Shown: positions 1 through 8,951 of the stretch, piece after piece
Numbering within the stretch: position 1 is the stretch's first letter
Layout: each line of letters starts with the position of its first letter
NCBI GenBank assembly: GCA_964406505.1
Contig: CAYORX010000007.1
Coordinates: 12,294-76,293, forward strand
DNA from: DTU015 sp964406505
GTDB taxonomy: Bacteria > Bacillota > Sulfobacillia > Fermentithermobacillales > Fermentithermobacillaceae
Direction of reading: 5' to 3'
Length of the DNA stretch: 64,000 nt
Program-made: the position numbers and the translations under genes
The notes under the pieces: generated by a model
Told to the model about the DNA's origin: nothing
What the model saw: only the letters and a program-made list of their open reading frames with translations
Databases searched by the model: none

Positions 1-494
1 TCAGAGGATTTTCCGAAAAATGGGGAAATTAGATTGCCAATTGGTGCATTACCGATCATGACCAGAATCCCAGCAATAAGAAGGAATGCAGCATCTATGT
101 TCCTAGCCCTGAAAGCCCGTCTTGCGGCAGATGCTATAAAAAAAATCATCATTGAAAACATTGCAGTCCCTAAAGGCTGAAACAATCCATCATATAAAAA
201 AGTGTAGAAGTTCGCTAAATTTTTCGATAACCCCGCTATAGCCATTAATATCATACCGGCAAATACAAAAAGTGACATCCACCAATCTTCTTGCTTTGTT
301 TTAATTCGTTTGCCATGCACGACCGACAAATTTGCCGCGGCTAGCGCCATAGCTAATGCAGAAACGATCGTTCCCCAGTTTTGAACTGTTTCAGCAATGG
401 GAACGACTGCAGGCAAGAATCCTTTTAAAAAATACTCTAAGAGAATTATTATTCCGACGGTAAAGCCTATAGCTATTGGTACTTCTTTTCGCAA
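1..494 (-). CDS. Multi-pass membrane protein of DUF6754-like operon, 3' end cut by window
   Basis: This gene starts with TTG at 494 behind a perfect AGGAGGTG ribosome binding site at about 501-508 and reads open to the window edge, so its C-terminus is missing. The translation has four to five hydrophobic segments and aligns along its whole visible length with the 210-residue membrane protein at 51976-52608: both share an N-terminal helix, a WGxIxSAxAMxL stretch, a central FLY motif and a GxAPIGxxIS motif near the end. It follows the DUF6754-like gene by 13 bases, the same order as in the second copy of the operon. Function is unknown; it is an integral membrane partner of the DUF6754-like protein by inference from conserved order. 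Confidence 0.8.
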   Translation of the reverse strand, partial: MRKEVPIAIGFTVGIIILLEYFLKGFLPAVVPIAETVQNWGTIVSALAMALAAANLSVVHGKRIKTKQEDWWMSLFVFAGMILMAIAGLSKNLANFYTFLYDGLFQPLGTAMFSMMIFFIASAARRAFRARNIDAAFLLIAGILVMIGNAPIGNLISPFFGKSS

Positions 495-507
495 TTACGG
501 CACCTCC

Positions 508-1281
508 TTACCATTTAAGCAATTCGACTAACTGCATATTTCCCATAGTTGCCAGCAAGGCCCCAAGAACAATAAAAATAAATGCAAATACTTTTCCATA
601 ATCTTGTGCGGCAAGATTTGCTACCTTTTCCGGGTCTTTGCTCAGGTAAGCGCCGCCTGCAAATATTTCTTCTCCTATAAGCGTATAGTCACAAGATGCC
701 GCAAAAAACGGAACTTGCATAGCTCTAGCTGTGCCAGCAATTGTTACAGCACCGACCATTGCCGCAGCCTCAGACAGCATCATCGACTCAGCCTGAAACT
801 CACCAACCATAATGACACTCGCCGTTTTGTCTTGATTCATTATGGTAAGACAACCCGCTACAAAAGCAAACTGTTGAGATGACACAAATTGAACTGTTTC
901 CGATTTGACAACTTCTGGTCTGCCCTCTTCAAGGTAAGATTGCCTAACTACAGCATCAGCTACTGGATATACGTTCGCAGCGGCTATGGCAACTTTCAGT
1001 TCTGTATCGTATTTCGCTGTGAGCCTTGCCACGTGGCCAAGTATTTCGAGCCCTGCTAAATTCTGCGCAGCGCCTGCCGTGGTAATTTCCGTTCTTCCAG
1101 GAACATATAATACGGGGCGCCCAAGTTCTGTGGCCCTGCCCACAGCTTCTTCAATAGCATCTAAACCCGGAATTCTGCGAATATAATAAACCTTTCCTCC
1201 CGCAGCACGCTTCATAAAATAAACAACTATACTTAAAAAAACTATGAAGATGAAAAAAACTGTTTGCTTTCCCTCAACCAA
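508..1281 (-). CDS. DUF6754-like membrane-anchored protein (copy 1)
   Basis: About 257 residues. A hydrophobic helix at residues 4-22 and another near the C-terminus flank a conserved soluble core that begins IRRIPGLDAIEEAVGRATE. I recognise the family from memory as DUF6754 and know no assigned function. I chose the TTG at 1281 because GGGAGGT lies 9 bases upstream and the resulting N-terminus (VEGKQTVFF) aligns with the paralogue at 52639-53415 (VAGKQFSF); a longer reading would begin inside the ribosome binding site. The two paralogues look roughly 45-50 percent identical by eye. It is the first gene of an operon continuing into the gene at 494 and probably beyond the window. Confidence 0.8.
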   Translation of the reverse strand: MVEGKQTVFFIFIVFLSIVVYFMKRAAGGKVYYIRRIPGLDAIEEAVGRATELGRPVLYVPGRTEITTAGAAQNLAGLEILGHVARLTAKYDTELKVAIAAANVYPVADAVVRQSYLEEGRPEVVKSETVQFVSSQQFAFVAGCLTIMNQDKTASVIMVGEFQAESMMLSEAAAMVGAVTIAGTARAMQVPFFAASCDYTLIGEEIFAGGAYLSKDPEKVANLAAQDYGKVFAFIFIVLGALLATMGNMQLVELLKW

Positions 1282-1443
1282 AATTGATGCACCTCCCAAT
1301 AGTTAATTGTAAAAGCCTTCAAGATCCACCTCCAATTATTAGATTTCCTATGATTTCAGATATTCGCGGCTTTATTGTGGTTTTCCTTTAAAAATTTCAT
1401 TAAATCCCAATATTCTGTATATTTTAGATATTTTTAAAAAATC

Positions 1444-1473
1444 AACACCCCTACCACTTACGGTAGAGGTGTT
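1444..1473 (-). terminator. Terminator after the amidase gene
   Basis: Arms AACACC-C-CTACC (1444-1455) and GGTAG-A-GGTGTT (1462-1473) pair with one mismatch around a 6-base loop. On the minus strand the hairpin is followed by GATTTTTTAAAA, a usable U-tract. It ends the leftward 5682-1496 operon and separates it from the DUF6754-like operon. Confidence 0.7.
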
Positions 1474-1495
1474 TTATTAGTTAACTTGCCTGTGC

Positions 1496-2974
1496 TTATG
1501 GTATGCTTAAAGGCATCTTCCGATATTGGGTAATATTTTCGAACGAATAAGCGATCTTAATTAGCGTACCTTCGCTCCACGGGCGGCCGAGAATTTCTAA
1601 ACCTATGGGGACTCCGATAGGAGCATCGTCGGTGGGCGAAGAAAACCCTGCAGGTACCACAACCGATGGAAAGCCCGTGACCGAGCCCAATGCCCCATTT
1701 CTTTCAATTTGACTTCCGCCCACAAGACACGCCAACCGTTTTTGATGGGGAAATATGAGAGCTTCAATATTTTCTTTAGCCATTATCTCCATTACTTTGT
1801 CCTGAAGTTTAGCTTTTTTTAGAAGTCTGTCTTTGTAATCTACACTATCAGTGCTTAAAGTTTGTGCGTGCTTAAGGTTCTCTTCAATATTTTTATGATA
1901 CTTACCTGAGGCCAAAACATCGGCCATTGAATGTACTGATGCTCTATCGCCAAGATTAACGAGATAGCTATCAAGATCACGTTCCAAATCATGCAAATGT
2001 ACGCTAATTTCAGATACAATCTGATCTACATCTAGAATCTCTTCTATATCTATTAACGTAGCGCCGTTTTCAGCCATTACTTCGATACATCGTCTGATTG
2101 CGCTGTTTACATCCTCGTGTTCCGGGCTTAGCCCAAAAAAGCTTTTTAGTACACCGAGCCTTACACCTTCAAGGCCACTATGTTCAAGATATTTCGTATA
2201 GGATTCGGGAATGTTTTTCACTGCCCATGCCGTGGATGGATCACCTGGATCGTATCCTGAAATCACATCCAAAACTTTCACAGAATCTTCCACCGTTCTT
2301 GTGATTGGACCAGCGGCATCTTGGGTAAGAGAATATGGGATAATCCCATTACGGCTTACCAATCCGATCGTCGGCCTAATTCCAACTAAACTACAAGCTG
2401 ATGCCGGTGACCTTATAGAGTTTATCGTATCAGTACCAATACCTATCACACCAAAGTTTGCAGCGATACCCGCCCCAGTTCCTCCGCTAGATCCGCCTGG
2501 TGTCCTTGTAAGGTCATAAGGATTAAGTGTCTGGCCCAGAATTGAACTCACAGTTTCTCCCCAAACAGCAAACTCGTGGAGGTTAACTTTCGCCAATATT
2601 ATGGCACCAGCATCCAAAAGTTTTTTAGTAATAAACGCATCTTCTTTAGGAACATAATCTTGCAGACTTAATGAACCGCCTGTGGTAGGCATATCTTTTG
2701 TATCTACATTGTCCTTAAGCAAAACCGGTATGCCGTGGAGTAGCTTTAATGAACCGTTTTGCTTAAACTCCTTATCTTTTTCGTCAGCTATATCCAAAGC
2801 CTTGGGATTCAAATATATAATGGAGTTTAGTGACGGTCCTTTTTGATCATAGGCCTCTATCCTTTTCAAATAACCTTCTATCAACTGCCGAAAACTTAGT
2901 TCGCCACGCCTCACTGCCTCGTGAATACCGGCAATAGTCAATTCATTAAAACTTATTGCCATTAATATCACCAA
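1496..2974 (-). CDS. Amidase (amidase signature family)
   Basis: 492 residues, usual size for an amidase-signature hydrolase that cleaves a carboxamide or related amide in the cytoplasm. The Lys of the Ser-cisSer-Lys triad sits in PVLLKDNVDT, the cis-Ser in GGSSGGTGAG, and the nucleophile Ser in TINSIRSPAS. The last motif is usually TGGSIR; here the two glycines are I and N, so substrate handling may be unusual although the Ser remains. The N-terminal LTIAGIHEAVRRGELS pattern resembles GatA-like amidases, but no gatB or gatC lies nearby, so a tRNA amidotransferase role is unlikely. The start could be the second Met (2962). It is followed by a terminator and lies downstream of the CoA-transferase gene. 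Confidence 0.88.
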   Translation of the reverse strand: MVILMAISFNELTIAGIHEAVRRGELSFRQLIEGYLKRIEAYDQKGPSLNSIIYLNPKALDIADEKDKEFKQNGSLKLLHGIPVLLKDNVDTKDMPTTGGSLSLQDYVPKEDAFITKKLLDAGAIILAKVNLHEFAVWGETVSSILGQTLNPYDLTRTPGGSSGGTGAGIAANFGVIGIGTDTINSIRSPASACSLVGIRPTIGLVSRNGIIPYSLTQDAAGPITRTVEDSVKVLDVISGYDPGDPSTAWAVKNIPESYTKYLEHSGLEGVRLGVLKSFFGLSPEHEDVNSAIRRCIEVMAENGATLIDIEEILDVDQIVSEISVHLHDLERDLDSYLVNLGDRASVHSMADVLASGKYHKNIEENLKHAQTLSTDSVDYKDRLLKKAKLQDKVMEIMAKENIEALIFPHQKRLACLVGGSQIERNGALGSVTGFPSVVVPAGFSSPTDDAPIGVPIGLEILGRPWSEGTLIKIAYSFENITQYRKMPLSIP

Positions 2975-3050
2975 CCCTTTAAATTCTTATCCAACAATTC
3001 GCGTAGCACACAAAACTATCCAAAATTCACATTCAGAATTTGTGGTTGTT

Positions 3051-4232
3051 TTAGATTACTCCTTTATCCCGCAGCTGCTTTATCTCATCGGAACTAATGT
3101 TTAAATATTCATCAAGAATTTGTTCAGTATGCTCTCCCAAGATCGGGGCCGGCCTGATGGGAAGTTCTTTGCTTACAAATTTAATCGGGCATCCCGGTAC
3201 CTTTAACTTGCCAGCCTTGCTGTGTTCAACCGTGGTAATCATTTGACGTGCCAATACCTGCGGATGATTAACTACCTTGTCAATCGTGTTTATAGGCGAA
3301 CATGGTATACCAGCTTCATCTAACACAGCAACCCATTCATCCACAGTTTTCGTTTTCAAATGCGTTTCAAGTATTGTTTTCAATTCATCGACATTATCCA
3401 CCCTTGCTGGGTTAGTTTTAAATCTTTCATCATCAATCATCTCTGGGATTTCCAAGATGTTGCAAAGAGTAGCCCAGAGACGATCGTTGCCCGCTGCAAT
3501 GATCATTTCTCCATCTTTAGTTTCAAAAGTTTCAAACGGCGCAATGGATGGATGGCGATTCCCCAAAAGACCGGGAATTTCCCCAGCCACTACATAACGA
3601 GCGATCGCATTTTCAAGTACAGCTACAATGCTATCAAGCATCGCCACATCAACCATGTCACCTTTGCCGGTTTTATCCCGTTTCTGCAAAGCGGCTAAAA
3701 TACCAATAGCACAAAACATTCCTGTAAAGATATCTGCAATAGATGCACCTACTCTCGTCGGCTTATCACCCGGGTGCCCTGTAATACTCATTATCCCACC
3801 CATTGCCTGGATCACTGCATCATAAGCAGGCCTCTCGGAATAAGGTCCGGAATAGCCAAAACCAGTGCTTGCAGCGTATATAAGCCTTGGATTTACTTCA
3901 CGCAGTACATCATAGCCCAACCCTAGCCTATCCATGGTACCTGGGCGAAAGTTCTCCAATACAACATCAAATTTGGCAGCCAAACCTTTTAATATTTCTT
4001 TTCCTTCGGGCGCTTTAAGATTAAGGGTAATGCTTTTCTTGTTACGGTTAATGCTCATAAAATAAGCACTTTCACCACCCATAAAGGGTCCATATGCTCT
4101 CGCGTCATCGCCTGTGCCCGGCCGCTCTATTTTAACTACTTCAGCACCTAAATCTGCTAATACCATTCCACAATAAGGACCTGCCAAAACTCTAGACATA
4201 TCAAGTATTTTAATTCCTTTTAAAGGTAACAT
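3051..4232 (-). CDS. CaiB/BaiF family (class III) CoA-transferase
   Basis: 393 residues, a full-length family III CoA-transferase, which moves CoA between acyl-CoA and a free carboxylic acid through an aspartyl-anhydride intermediate. The N-terminal LAGPYCGMVLADLGAEVVKIE block and the RPAYDAVIQAMGG block are characteristic, and the catalytic Asp is the D in GASIADIFTGMF. It starts with ATG after GAGGAGG. It lies between an AtoE-like carrier and an amidase, all leftward, suggesting a small module that takes up and activates an organic acid. The acid itself cannot be told from sequence. Confidence 0.92.
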   Translation of the reverse strand: MLPLKGIKILDMSRVLAGPYCGMVLADLGAEVVKIERPGTGDDARAYGPFMGGESAYFMSINRNKKSITLNLKAPEGKEILKGLAAKFDVVLENFRPGTMDRLGLGYDVLREVNPRLIYAASTGFGYSGPYSERPAYDAVIQAMGGIMSITGHPGDKPTRVGASIADIFTGMFCAIGILAALQKRDKTGKGDMVDVAMLDSIVAVLENAIARYVVAGEIPGLLGNRHPSIAPFETFETKDGEMIIAAGNDRLWATLCNILEIPEMIDDERFKTNPARVDNVDELKTILETHLKTKTVDEWVAVLDEAGIPCSPINTIDKVVNHPQVLARQMITTVEHSKAGKLKVPGCPIKFVSKELPIRPAPILGEHTEQILDEYLNISSDEIKQLRDKGVI

Positions 4233-4317
4233 GGAAAACCTCCTCTATTATCCTGCTATCTACCTACCTGATTGCCTGTAAGATAAACTTATCACTGCTT
4301 GCAATTAATTGTATACT

Positions 4318-5682
4318 TTACACGGGTAAGAACAGCACTCCACCCATGAAAATGATGCCGCTCAGTAACATTATGGCCGCAGAATATCCAACAATATCTC
4401 TAGCTTTTAAACCCGTTATTCCGAGAAGCGCTATCGCCCAAAATGGCTGGATCATATTGGTCCAGGTGTTTCCGTAAGCTACTGCTAACGATGTTTTCGT
4501 AAGATTTGCGTTCATCATCAAGGCTGACTGTATCGCTATTGGACCCTGTACTGCCCACTGGCCACCACCACTCGGAACAAAAATGTTCACGATAGAGGCT
4601 GTAATGAAAGACCAAAAATAAAACGTAAACGGGGTGCTGATACTAACAATGCCTTTTGCTAATACGTCTACTAAACCTGAATATCTAACCATACCCATAA
4701 TACCTGCATACAAAGGGAATTGAAATATAATACCGCTAACTCCTGATACTGCGTCCCTGACAGCCTCAACATAATTAGCAATGGTTCCATGCAAAAGAAT
4801 ACCTGCAAACAAAAATACGGTGTTTACTATATCTAAATCAAGGGCAAAACCTTTTGTCGCAAAATGATGCACGATATAAATCGTGCCTAATAATCCTAAC
4901 GACAAACAGATTAGCTTGCTATTATTCAACTTGTCACCGACTGATTGGTGTTCGTCAGAACTGCTTTGGGCCGATTTTTCTGATATATCCATATCAGCAT
5001 CTAAATATGCGGCGGTTTCGGGAGCAAGGGGGCGAATTTGATCGTCCCTAGGGTGAATCAAATATGCGAACAAAGGTGGAAGAATTATACACCCTAAAGT
5101 TATAACTATATTCATAGTATTAAACATGTACTCACTCATGGGTATAACACCCATAACGTCTTCTAAAAAGTGCCCCGGGGTAGCTATAAGTAGCCCTACT
5201 GAAGCTGAAGGTCCACCATGCCATACCATTTGGGACAGGTAAGCCGCAGCAGCGATTAATCCATATTCAAAAGCCACATTTCTTTTACGCAATGACTTAC
5301 CAACCTCTTTAGCAAGCAACGCGCCAACCGTAAGCCCTAATCCCCAATGTATTACTCCCGCAATACATGAAACCAAACCTACCATGTACGTCGCTTGTCT
5401 GCTACCGTTTGGAATAGAAGCTAACCGTTGTATCCATTTTTTGATCGCTGGAGCATTTGAAACAGCTGAAGCAGTCACAACCATTAAAGCCATCTGCATG
5501 CTAAACGTAAGAAGTTCCCACAACCCTCTGTACCAATTCTGTACCATGCCCATAGGGCTAACCTTCGTCACGAAAATTCCTGCAACAAATGCAATAAAAG
5601 TCAGCAAGACGGCAAAAATGCTTGGATCAGGTATATATTTCATTGACCAGTTGGAAAACCATACACCTAGTTTTCTTATCAT
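4318..5682 (-). CDS. atoE: AtoE-type short-chain fatty acid transporter
   Basis: About 454 residues with some eleven or twelve hydrophobic segments. The family signature PSGGGQWAVQGPI and the N-terminal pattern WSMKYIPDPSIFAVLLT match the short-chain fatty acid transporter AtoE (TIGR00366), which imports acetoacetate, butyrate or similar acids. I favour the ATG at 5682 because AAGGGAG lies 10 bases upstream; an in-frame ATG at 5703 would add seven residues. It is the first gene of the leftward AtoE/CoA-transferase/amidase cluster, so uptake followed by CoA activation of a short acid is a reasonable inference. Confidence 0.88.
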   Translation of the reverse strand: MIRKLGVWFSNWSMKYIPDPSIFAVLLTFIAFVAGIFVTKVSPMGMVQNWYRGLWELLTFSMQMALMVVTASAVSNAPAIKKWIQRLASIPNGSRQATYMVGLVSCIAGVIHWGLGLTVGALLAKEVGKSLRKRNVAFEYGLIAAAAYLSQMVWHGGPSASVGLLIATPGHFLEDVMGVIPMSEYMFNTMNIVITLGCIILPPLFAYLIHPRDDQIRPLAPETAAYLDADMDISEKSAQSSSDEHQSVGDKLNNSKLICLSLGLLGTIYIVHHFATKGFALDLDIVNTVFLFAGILLHGTIANYVEAVRDAVSGVSGIIFQFPLYAGIMGMVRYSGLVDVLAKGIVSISTPFTFYFWSFITASIVNIFVPSGGGQWAVQGPIAIQSALMMNANLTKTSLAVAYGNTWTNMIQPFWAIALLGITGLKARDIVGYSAAIMLLSGIIFMGGVLFLPV

Positions 5683-5703
5683 CTTTGGCATTCTCCCTTC
5701 CAT

Positions 5704-6068
5704 GTTAACTTCAGCAACAGTTTGATATGAAATTTATCGAAACTAATAGAAATATCACCTACTTTCCTTTTGACTTCAAGAAAATCTTAATTTAGACATC
5801 TAGGAATATTAGGCACATACGAAATAAACAACATGTCTAGTATTTATGAAATAAGTGTGTATTGCAGCATTTATTTATTGCTTTGTCTATTCTTCAAAAG
5901 CATTGAGGTACGGTAATTAATTTTTTATTCTAAATAATCATTCGATAATAACACTTGTTATCCCTTTTTTTTACATTTAAATAACTTATATCTAAGAATC
6001 ATCATTAACCTAACCGTCTATTGCGACAATTATTTGGTTTTCGCTCAGTATTAATCGCAATATTGTTT
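5704..6068. other. AT-rich intergenic stretch
   Basis: This gap lies upstream of the atoE-like gene and downstream of the purC-like gene. It is clearly richer in A and T than its neighbours. It must carry the promoter of the leftward atoE cluster, but I could not choose convincing -35 and -10 boxes, and I see no reading frame, RNA motif or strong hairpin. Confidence 0.5.
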
Positions 6069-6848
6069 CTAACTAAATAGCTCCATGTACAATTGCGTTT
6101 GAGACAAAACTCGGCCATCTTTAAGTACCCTCATGCTATCGCCAGATATCTCATCTATAAGCACAGTTTTGCCATCTACTTCTCCAAACTCGTATTTTAT
6201 ATCGATTAGTTCTAAATCCTTTGCTTTTAAATGACCTTTTATAATCTCAGTCGCGTCCCAAACGTTTTGTTTCATGGATTGAATACTTTTTTTTGAAACT
6301 AAGCCAAGTGCTACCAAAGCATCTTCGGTAATAAGAGGATCTCCGCGCTCATCATCTTTTATGGTAAACTCCACGATACTAGGTAGTATCGCACCATGTT
6401 TTACAAATTTGCCATAACGACGGACAAAACTTCCCCACGCCTTTTCGCGACATATAACTTCAACATTAAAAGTTTTCGCTCGTTTGACCACTAACGTGTT
6501 AGCCTTATGTCCAAAATCGGAACCCAATCCTATGAAATGGGTTTCAATACCCCATTGTCTTAATAAATTGAAAAAATAGACCGTCGTTTTAAGGGCTACG
6601 ACACCTTTTCCTACTATTTCACCTATCACTTGATCGCCCCCAGGGTCTACTGCACCTTCTGTCCCCGTTACCGAATCTTTAAAATAAAGCAGTATATTGC
6701 CGTCGCCTTTTAAGAAAACATCTTTGGTTTTACCCGAGTAAAGTTTTTTCAATGTATAACCTCCAAACGCTTGCTTTGTAATTCCATCATTTACCACTAG
6801 GCTAATTAGTTTCATAAACTTGCTCAAACTTCTGTTTTGCCACGTCAT
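6069..6848 (-). CDS. purC: PurC-like SAICAR synthetase homologue
   Basis: About 259 residues. PurC joins aspartate to CAIR using ATP in purine synthesis. The family blocks are visible: KKLYSGKTKDVF (nucleotide loop), VICREKAWGSFVRRYG, KDDERGDPLI and DEISGDSMRV. Several differ from the standard forms (for example REKAWGS in place of RNxxAGS and GDSMR in place of PDSxR), and no other purine gene is nearby, so this may be a divergent paralogue. An extra N-terminal stretch of about 25 residues precedes the usual KLYxGK start. No clear ribosome binding site distinguishes the ATG at 6848 from a TTG at 6860. Confidence 0.8.
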   Translation of the reverse strand: MTWQNRSLSKFMKLISLVVNDGITKQAFGGYTLKKLYSGKTKDVFLKGDGNILLYFKDSVTGTEGAVDPGGDQVIGEIVGKGVVALKTTVYFFNLLRQWGIETHFIGLGSDFGHKANTLVVKRAKTFNVEVICREKAWGSFVRRYGKFVKHGAILPSIVEFTIKDDERGDPLITEDALVALGLVSKKSIQSMKQNVWDATEIIKGHLKAKDLELIDIKYEFGEVDGKTVLIDEISGDSMRVLKDGRVLSQTQLYMELFS

Positions 6849-6985
6849 AACTTTACGCAACTAGTAACCCAAATCTCTTCGTAATGATACATCAAACTGC
6901 AGGAAAAAATAGCTTATATAGCGAAATCGTCTGTGTAGCCTAAAATTGCTTAATGACAGGCAACCAGAAAGGAGATCATAACTAG

Positions 6986-7930
6986 ATGAAGCGAATAATT
7001 GTAACCGGGGCAAGCGGCCAAATTGGCGTTGAGCTTGTACCTTATTTAAGAAACATTTACGGTGATCTAAACGTGCTCGCTACTGCACCAGAACATGAAG
7101 TTGAAACTATCTCCGAGGGAGGGCCATGTGAGGTTTTAGATGTCCGAGATGGTAATACTTTCTCCCGACTGGTGAGTTCTTTTAAAGCTGACACGATCAT
7201 ACATCTTGCAGGCATCCTTTCAGCCTTAGCAGAAAAAAGACCACAAGAATCATGGGAAGTAAACGCCCAAGGCACTTTTACGGCCTTAGAATGCGCCCGT
7301 GAATCCGGGGCTGCCTTGTTTTTTCCAAGTTCCATTGCGGCATTCGGACCCTCCACACCAGCTGACAATACACCTCAGGTAACTATACAACGACCTACTA
7401 CTATCTACGGTGTAGCCAAAACTACTTGCGAATTGTTGTGCGATTATTACCACTTAAAGTATGGGTTAGACACTCGAAGCCTTCGCTTCCCAGGCCTAAT
7501 ATCATATGAAGCTTTACCAGGTGGTGGCACTACAGATTATGCTGTGCACATTTATTATGCCGCAGTATCTGAGGGAAAATACACTAGCTATATTGCACCA
7601 GGAACTTACATGGATATGATGTATATGCCTGATGCCCTTTCAGCTGTGGTACAACTTATGGAAGCCGACCCGTCACGCCTAATTCATCGCAACGCCTATA
7701 ATATATCTGCTATGAGCTTTAAACCTGAGCAAATCGCAAAGTCTATTCAAAAGATCATGCCGGATTTCGAAATATCGTACGAAGTCGATCCCGTTAGGCA
7801 AAACATAGCTGAATCTTGGCCAAACTCACTTGACTGCTCTGCTGCAAAACAAGAATGGGATTTTGAACCTAAATACGATCTTGATCGTATGACTAAGGAT
7901 ATGCTAAATAGGCTCAAAACTAAAAAGTGA
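6986..7930 (+). CDS. L-threonine 3-dehydrogenase-like short-chain (GalE-type) dehydrogenase
   Basis: 314 residues, extended SDR fold. The NAD-binding motif GASGQIGVEL is at residues 8-17, the catalytic YGVAK (YxxxK) lies in the middle, and the family-typical RFPGLISYEALPGGGTTDYA and TYMDMMYMPDA blocks follow. These blocks match SDR-type L-threonine 3-dehydrogenases, which oxidise L-threonine to 2-amino-3-ketobutyrate. The partner enzyme Kbl is encoded 40 kb away at 47787-49025, supporting the assignment. The start has AAAGGAGAT upstream. It opens a rightward run with murI, anmK and the D-aminopeptidase gene. Another sugar-nucleotide epimerase activity is possible but less likely. Confidence 0.85.
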   Translation: MKRIIVTGASGQIGVELVPYLRNIYGDLNVLATAPEHEVETISEGGPCEVLDVRDGNTFSRLVSSFKADTIIHLAGILSALAEKRPQESWEVNAQGTFTALECARESGAALFFPSSIAAFGPSTPADNTPQVTIQRPTTIYGVAKTTCELLCDYYHLKYGLDTRSLRFPGLISYEALPGGGTTDYAVHIYYAAVSEGKYTSYIAPGTYMDMMYMPDALSAVVQLMEADPSRLIHRNAYNISAMSFKPEQIAKSIQKIMPDFEISYEVDPVRQNIAESWPNSLDCSAAKQEWDFEPKYDLDRMTKDMLNRLKTKK

Positions 7931-7976
7931 AACCGTAAAGTGCCAGCTAATTCTCGCAGATAAGGAATGATTAGCC

Positions 7977-8813
7977 ATGATACGGAATAAGTCAAACACA
8001 GAATCTGTAACCCGCAATTCGCCAATTGGTATTTTTGATTCGGGAGCAGGTGGCTTAACAGTTGTAAAGCAAGTTCAAAGATTGCTTCCGAACGAAAATA
8101 TTTTGTATTTCGGAGATACAGGCCGGGTCCCTTATGGACCCAGGCCTTTATCGCAAGTACGCAAGTTTTCACTGGAAATTTCGACTTTTTTGCACAGGCA
8201 AGGAGCCAAAGCTCTCGTTATAGCATGCAACACTGCCACCGCAGCCGCACTAACAGCAATCAAAAACTCTCTTTCCATCCCAGTAATAGGCGTGGTTGAA
8301 CCAGGAGCTAAAGCAGCATTCGACGTTGCTGGTTCTAAAGGAAAAGTGGGCCTAATAGCTACCCAAGGTACCGTGGACAGCAATGTTTACGAGATAGAAC
8401 TGACAAAACTCGGCTTACAATCAGCAGTTTTAAATCAAGCTTGCCCTGAATTCGTTATATTAGTAGAACAAGGAATGACTGACAAAACTGCCGTGGAAAA
8501 TGCTACCCGAAAATGTACCAGAGTTTTCCGCGACCAACCCGTGGATGTTTTGATATTAGGATGTACTCACTTTCCATTGCTTTCAGCGTATATCCAAAAA
8601 CAAATACCCAAAGTAAAACTTATCGATCCGGCTATACACACTGTAAAATCTTTGCGATCACAGTTGGAAGAAAATGATCTTTCCCATGACCCCTCAACAA
8701 ATTCAGAGTACAAGTTTTTTTGCACTGGAGACCCTTTAGAGTTTAAGAAAAATATTGACTCTATTCTTGGCTCCAATGCTCATAAAGTAGAACATGTAAA
8801 CTTAAATTCATAA
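7977..8813 (+). CDS. murI: Glutamate racemase
   Basis: 278 residues. MurI interconverts L- and D-glutamate, supplying D-Glu for peptidoglycan. The N-terminal IGIFDSGAGGLTV, the first catalytic Cys in ACNTATAAA and the second in LGCTHFPLL are all present, as is the FGDTGRVPYGPR block. Length is normal. It follows the dehydrogenase gene by 46 bases and precedes anmK, placing it in a cell-wall turnover group. Confidence 0.96.
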   Translation: MIRNKSNTESVTRNSPIGIFDSGAGGLTVVKQVQRLLPNENILYFGDTGRVPYGPRPLSQVRKFSLEISTFLHRQGAKALVIACNTATAAALTAIKNSLSIPVIGVVEPGAKAAFDVAGSKGKVGLIATQGTVDSNVYEIELTKLGLQSAVLNQACPEFVILVEQGMTDKTAVENATRKCTRVFRDQPVDVLILGCTHFPLLSAYIQKQIPKVKLIDPAIHTVKSLRSQLEENDLSHDPSTNSEYKFFCTGDPLEFKKNIDSILGSNAHKVEHVNLNS

Positions 8814-8853
8814 CGATAGCAAACTCAATATCGCCGGGATGACAAACAATACG

Positions 8854-8877
8854 AGGCTGCAATGGTTACCGCAGCCT
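8854..8877 (+). terminator. Possible weak terminator after murI
   Basis: Arms AGGCTGC (8854-8860) and GCAGCCT (8871-8877) form a 7-bp stem with a 10-base loop, followed by TAATTTGTTC. The U-tract is poor, so this may only attenuate transcription into anmK. Confidence 0.4.
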
Positions 8878-8951
8878 TAATTTGTTCAAACACGATAAAA
8901 CCTGACAGGCTCAATATTTGTGTCACTAAGTTTAAAAGGAGGTAATTATGC

